Under the pieces are notes generated by a model that did no database searches, was not told the origin of the DNA, and saw only the letters and a program-made list of their open reading frames with translations. 64,000 nucleotides of DNA, from positions 1-64,000 of the forward strand of contig PXDB01000124.1 of the NCBI GenBank assembly GCA_003565155.1, in the 5' to 3' direction. Shown here one piece after another: positions 59,972 to 64,000 of this stretch (its first letter is position 1; every line of letters begins with the position of its first letter). The translations under genes were made by a program, and so were the position numbers. The DNA is from Nitriliruptoraceae bacterium. Its GTDB lineage: Bacteria; Actinomycetota; Nitriliruptoria; Nitriliruptorales; Nitriliruptoraceae.

Positions 59972-61381
59972 TCAGACCGCCTGGGGGACGGCGTCCCCTG
60001 CGATGACCGTCGTGCGGTCGCGGCCCTCCCGCTTCGAGCGGTAGAGCGCCCGGTCGACCCCCTCCAGCAGCTCCTCCGGGGCCGAGGCCGGGGTCGCGGG
60101 GTAGGAGGCAGCGCCGACGCTGACCGTGACCTGGAGGGTGGCAGCTTCGATGTGGACGGTGTTGCCGGCGATGACCGCGCGCAGGCGTTCCGCCAGGCCA
60201 TGGAGATCGCGTACGGCAGCGCCGGGCGCCACGACGAGGAACTCCTCGCCACCCGTGCGCACGAGCACGTCCCCCGCCCGCAGCACGGAGCTCGCGGCCT
60301 GCACCACCTCACGGAGGACCTGATCTCCCGCGAGGTGCCCGTAGGTGTCGTTCACCCGTTTGAAGTGATCGAGGTCGAAGGTCAGGACCCCGAGCGGGGT
60401 GCCCGCGCGCGTGGCCCGGGCGAACTCCTCGCTGAGTCGGCCCGTTCCGAACCGCCGGTTGTAGGCACCGGTGAGCGGGTCGATGGCGGCGAGGCGCTGG
60501 AAGCGTTCATGGGTCAGGGCGTTGTGTAACGCCACCCCGGTGACGTCGCGCAGCTGCTCCAGCGCCAGCAGCACCTCGGGTGCTGGTGGCCGAGCGAACG
60601 CCAGGAGCAGCGCGCCGACCGGCGTGCCCGCGAAGTCGACCGGGACCACGCTGACCGCAGCCGGACGGAAGGCGACGAGGGCCGCGTCCACCGCCAGGCC
60701 CTCCGGCACCTCGACGTGGGCAGCTTCGTGGTGACGCAGCGCGTGGGCGATCAGACAGGAGCCGGTCAGCGGGTCGCCCTGGAGGCGGTGACCGGCAGCG
60801 ATCGTGAGCTCCCCGTCGGCCTGGACGAGCACCGCACCGGCGTCCGCACCGGTGCGATCGATCAGTCCCTGCAGCGCCGCCCTGGCGAGGTCGTCGAGGT
60901 CGAGGTGCACGGCCATGCTGTGGGCGTAGACCTGCTCCTCCTCGGTGTGGCGGCGGCTGGTGGCCACGGCGTCGATCAGCCGGTTGAAGGACGCGGCGAC
61001 CTCACCGACCACGTCGTCGGAGTCGATGCTCAGGGCACACGCGTCCGGAGAACACCGTGCCCAGTTCCCGTCGTGGGTGGCGTTCTCGATGGCACTCGCG
61101 ACGTGCTGCATGCGATCGCGCATCCCCTCCAGACGGCGGCCCACCACAGCGCGGGCCAGCGCGTAGGCGACCCCACCCACGGTCAGCCCCGCGACGATGG
61201 TCAGCGCGAAGAAGGCGGGCCGGATGGCGACCGCCCGCGGCACGCCGGCCGGGAGGATCGCGTAGGGGAACACCAGCCCGATCAGCAGGCCGAACCCCAG
61301 CATGTAGATGGCGAGATCCTTGAAGACCCTGCTCGTCAGGCGCGGTAGCAACGCACCCGGCTCGGGCGCAGGTCTCGGCAT
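59972..61381 (-). CDS. Membrane diguanylate cyclase (GAF-GGDEF)
   Basis: 469 residues from ATG 61381, preceded by GGGAG. Two N-terminal helices (about 23-45 and 53-78), a HAMP-like linker, a GAF-like domain (about 155-300) and a GGDEF domain (about 305-460) with GGEEF active site. RAGD five residues before it is an intact I-site, so product inhibition is expected. FDLDHFKRVNDTYGH carries the metal and substrate contacts. It makes c-di-GMP from two GTP and should be active. Confidence 0.93.
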   Translation of the reverse strand: MPRPAPEPGALLPRLTSRVFKDLAIYMLGFGLLIGLVFPYAILPAGVPRAVAIRPAFFALTIVAGLTVGGVAYALARAVVGRRLEGMRDRMQHVASAIENATHDGNWARCSPDACALSIDSDDVVGEVAASFNRLIDAVATSRRHTEEEQVYAHSMAVHLDLDDLARAALQGLIDRTGADAGAVLVQADGELTIAAGHRLQGDPLTGSCLIAHALRHHEAAHVEVPEGLAVDAALVAFRPAAVSVVPVDFAGTPVGALLLAFARPPAPEVLLALEQLRDVTGVALHNALTHERFQRLAAIDPLTGAYNRRFGTGRLSEEFARATRAGTPLGVLTFDLDHFKRVNDTYGHLAGDQVLREVVQAASSVLRAGDVLVRTGGEEFLVVAPGAAVRDLHGLAERLRAVIAGNTVHIEAATLQVTVSVGAASYPATPASAPEELLEGVDRALYRSKREGRDRTTVIAGDAVPQAV

Positions 61382-61451
61382 GGCGGTGCTCCCAGGATGA
61401 TGGCGACAGACCCAGCCTTGGAGCACCCCTTTCGGCCGAGCGCGCCGACGC

Positions 61452-63683
<2,232 letters not shown>

Positions 63684-63963
63684 CGGTGGTCTGATCCCTG
63701 TCGGCGGCGGTCGCTGTCCGGTCCCCTCCGCCACGATGACCTGCGCGCACGGCACGTGGCCGTCGGCTGCGCACGCGACCGCGGCGGTGGGGTCGGACAC
63801 GCTACTCGACGACGACCCGCCGCCGAGCGTCCGGCAGGGTGCCCGCCGGAGCCGTCAGCCAGGCCGTGCACCGGGCCGAGCTGCCGATGGGCTAGGGCAT
63901 CTCGGCCCGACGCATCGCCCGCGGGTGACCCTAACTTGAGCAAGGTGGACAGGGTTCCCTGAT
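63684..63963. other. Upstream region of icd
   Basis: About 280 bp. No gene or repeat that I can support; the right-hand end carries outward-facing promoter-like elements described with the iron box. Confidence 0.5.
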
Positions 63964-63982
63964 AGAGGTTAGGCTTACCTAA
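63964..63982 (+). promoter_or_regulatory. DtxR/IdeR-type iron box near the right edge
   Basis: AGAGGTTAGGCTTACCTAA matches the consensus TWAGGTTAGSCTAACCTWA at 16 of 19 positions and is nearly symmetric. A -35-like TTGAGC lies upstream at 63936-63941, so it likely controls a plus-strand gene starting after the window. It is also 281 bp before icd, which is less likely its target. Confidence 0.7.
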
Positions 63983-64000
63983 CTATCTCTCACCGTCGGC

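Overview
The window is high-GC, gene-dense bacterial DNA with strong third-position GC bias, frequent GTG/TTG starts and many 1-8 bp gene overlaps. Family content points to Actinomycetota: an AfsR/SARP-type regulator, GAF-ANTAR, actinobacterial-type LeuA with a leucine leader peptide, monomeric NADP isocitrate dehydrogenase, MetZ, a DUF2236/MpaB oxygenase, a C-minus L28 with a zinc operon, and two DtxR/IdeR-like iron boxes. Placement below phylum is not possible from the window alone. I see no rRNA, tRNA, CRISPR, transposase, integrase or phage genes; this looks like chromosomal core plus ordinary accessory genes.

Layout. 0-6.5 kb: a small membrane protein, a 1023-residue SARP-STAND regulator, and a divergent beta-lactamase-family hydrolase; the gap between them carries 11-bp-periodic heptamer repeats that look like the regulator's operator. 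A beta-phosphoglucomutase-like HAD and a proline-rich membrane protein follow. 6.5-8.5 kb: leuA with a promoter, a 16-residue leader peptide containing four consecutive Leu codons, and an attenuator hairpin. 8.9-11.5 kb: a quinone oxidoreductase and an OxlT-like MFS transporter. 11.8-16.1 kb: a zinc regulon, rpmB (zinc-free L28 form) followed by aztB-aztD-aztC-aztA; the promoters before rpmB and aztD share an 11-bp motif at the start site. 16.2-19.5 kb: ferritin, iron box, nitroreductase, GH32 glycosidase and a P-loop kinase. 19.6-22.3 kb: cobS, a CobC-like phosphatase and cobT, closed by a strong terminator. 22.3-25.9 kb: a stress/regulatory block (CsbD-like, a 49-residue hydrophobic protein, GAF-ANTAR, an HTH protein, an orphan histidine kinase). 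26.2-31.5 kb: three complex-I/Mrp antiporter-like subunits plus a short three-helix protein in one overlapping operon, without the other Mrp, Nuo or Hyf subunits.

31.6-44.5 kb: an anchored alpha/beta hydrolase, a dynamin-like GTPase pair with a short translationally coupled ORF in front, metZ, a coiled-coil NlpC/P60 peptidoglycan hydrolase, a PGPGW membrane protein, a GGDEF-EAL protein, maf and dus, and a membrane protein. 44.5-54.6 kb: small membrane proteins, hydrolases, a CPBP protease, an HD-GYP phosphodiesterase, a ferredoxin-NADP reductase, and an rlmA-like/methyltransferase/HAD operon. 54.6-56.8 kb: a solitary AbiEi-HTH/endonuclease-fold protein between two tandem-repeat islands. 56.8-64 kb: myo-inositol-phosphate synthase, a DUF2236 oxygenase, a hypothetical protein, a GGDEF cyclase, monomeric icd, and an iron box that probably belongs to a gene beyond the right edge.

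The most notable observations are the paired zinc-promoter motif, the SARP-like operator, the leucine attenuator, the minimal antiporter operon, and three intergenic tandem-repeat islands with different unit lengths (28, 34 and 62 bp). All functional statements come from reading the sequence and family knowledge; no searches were run.
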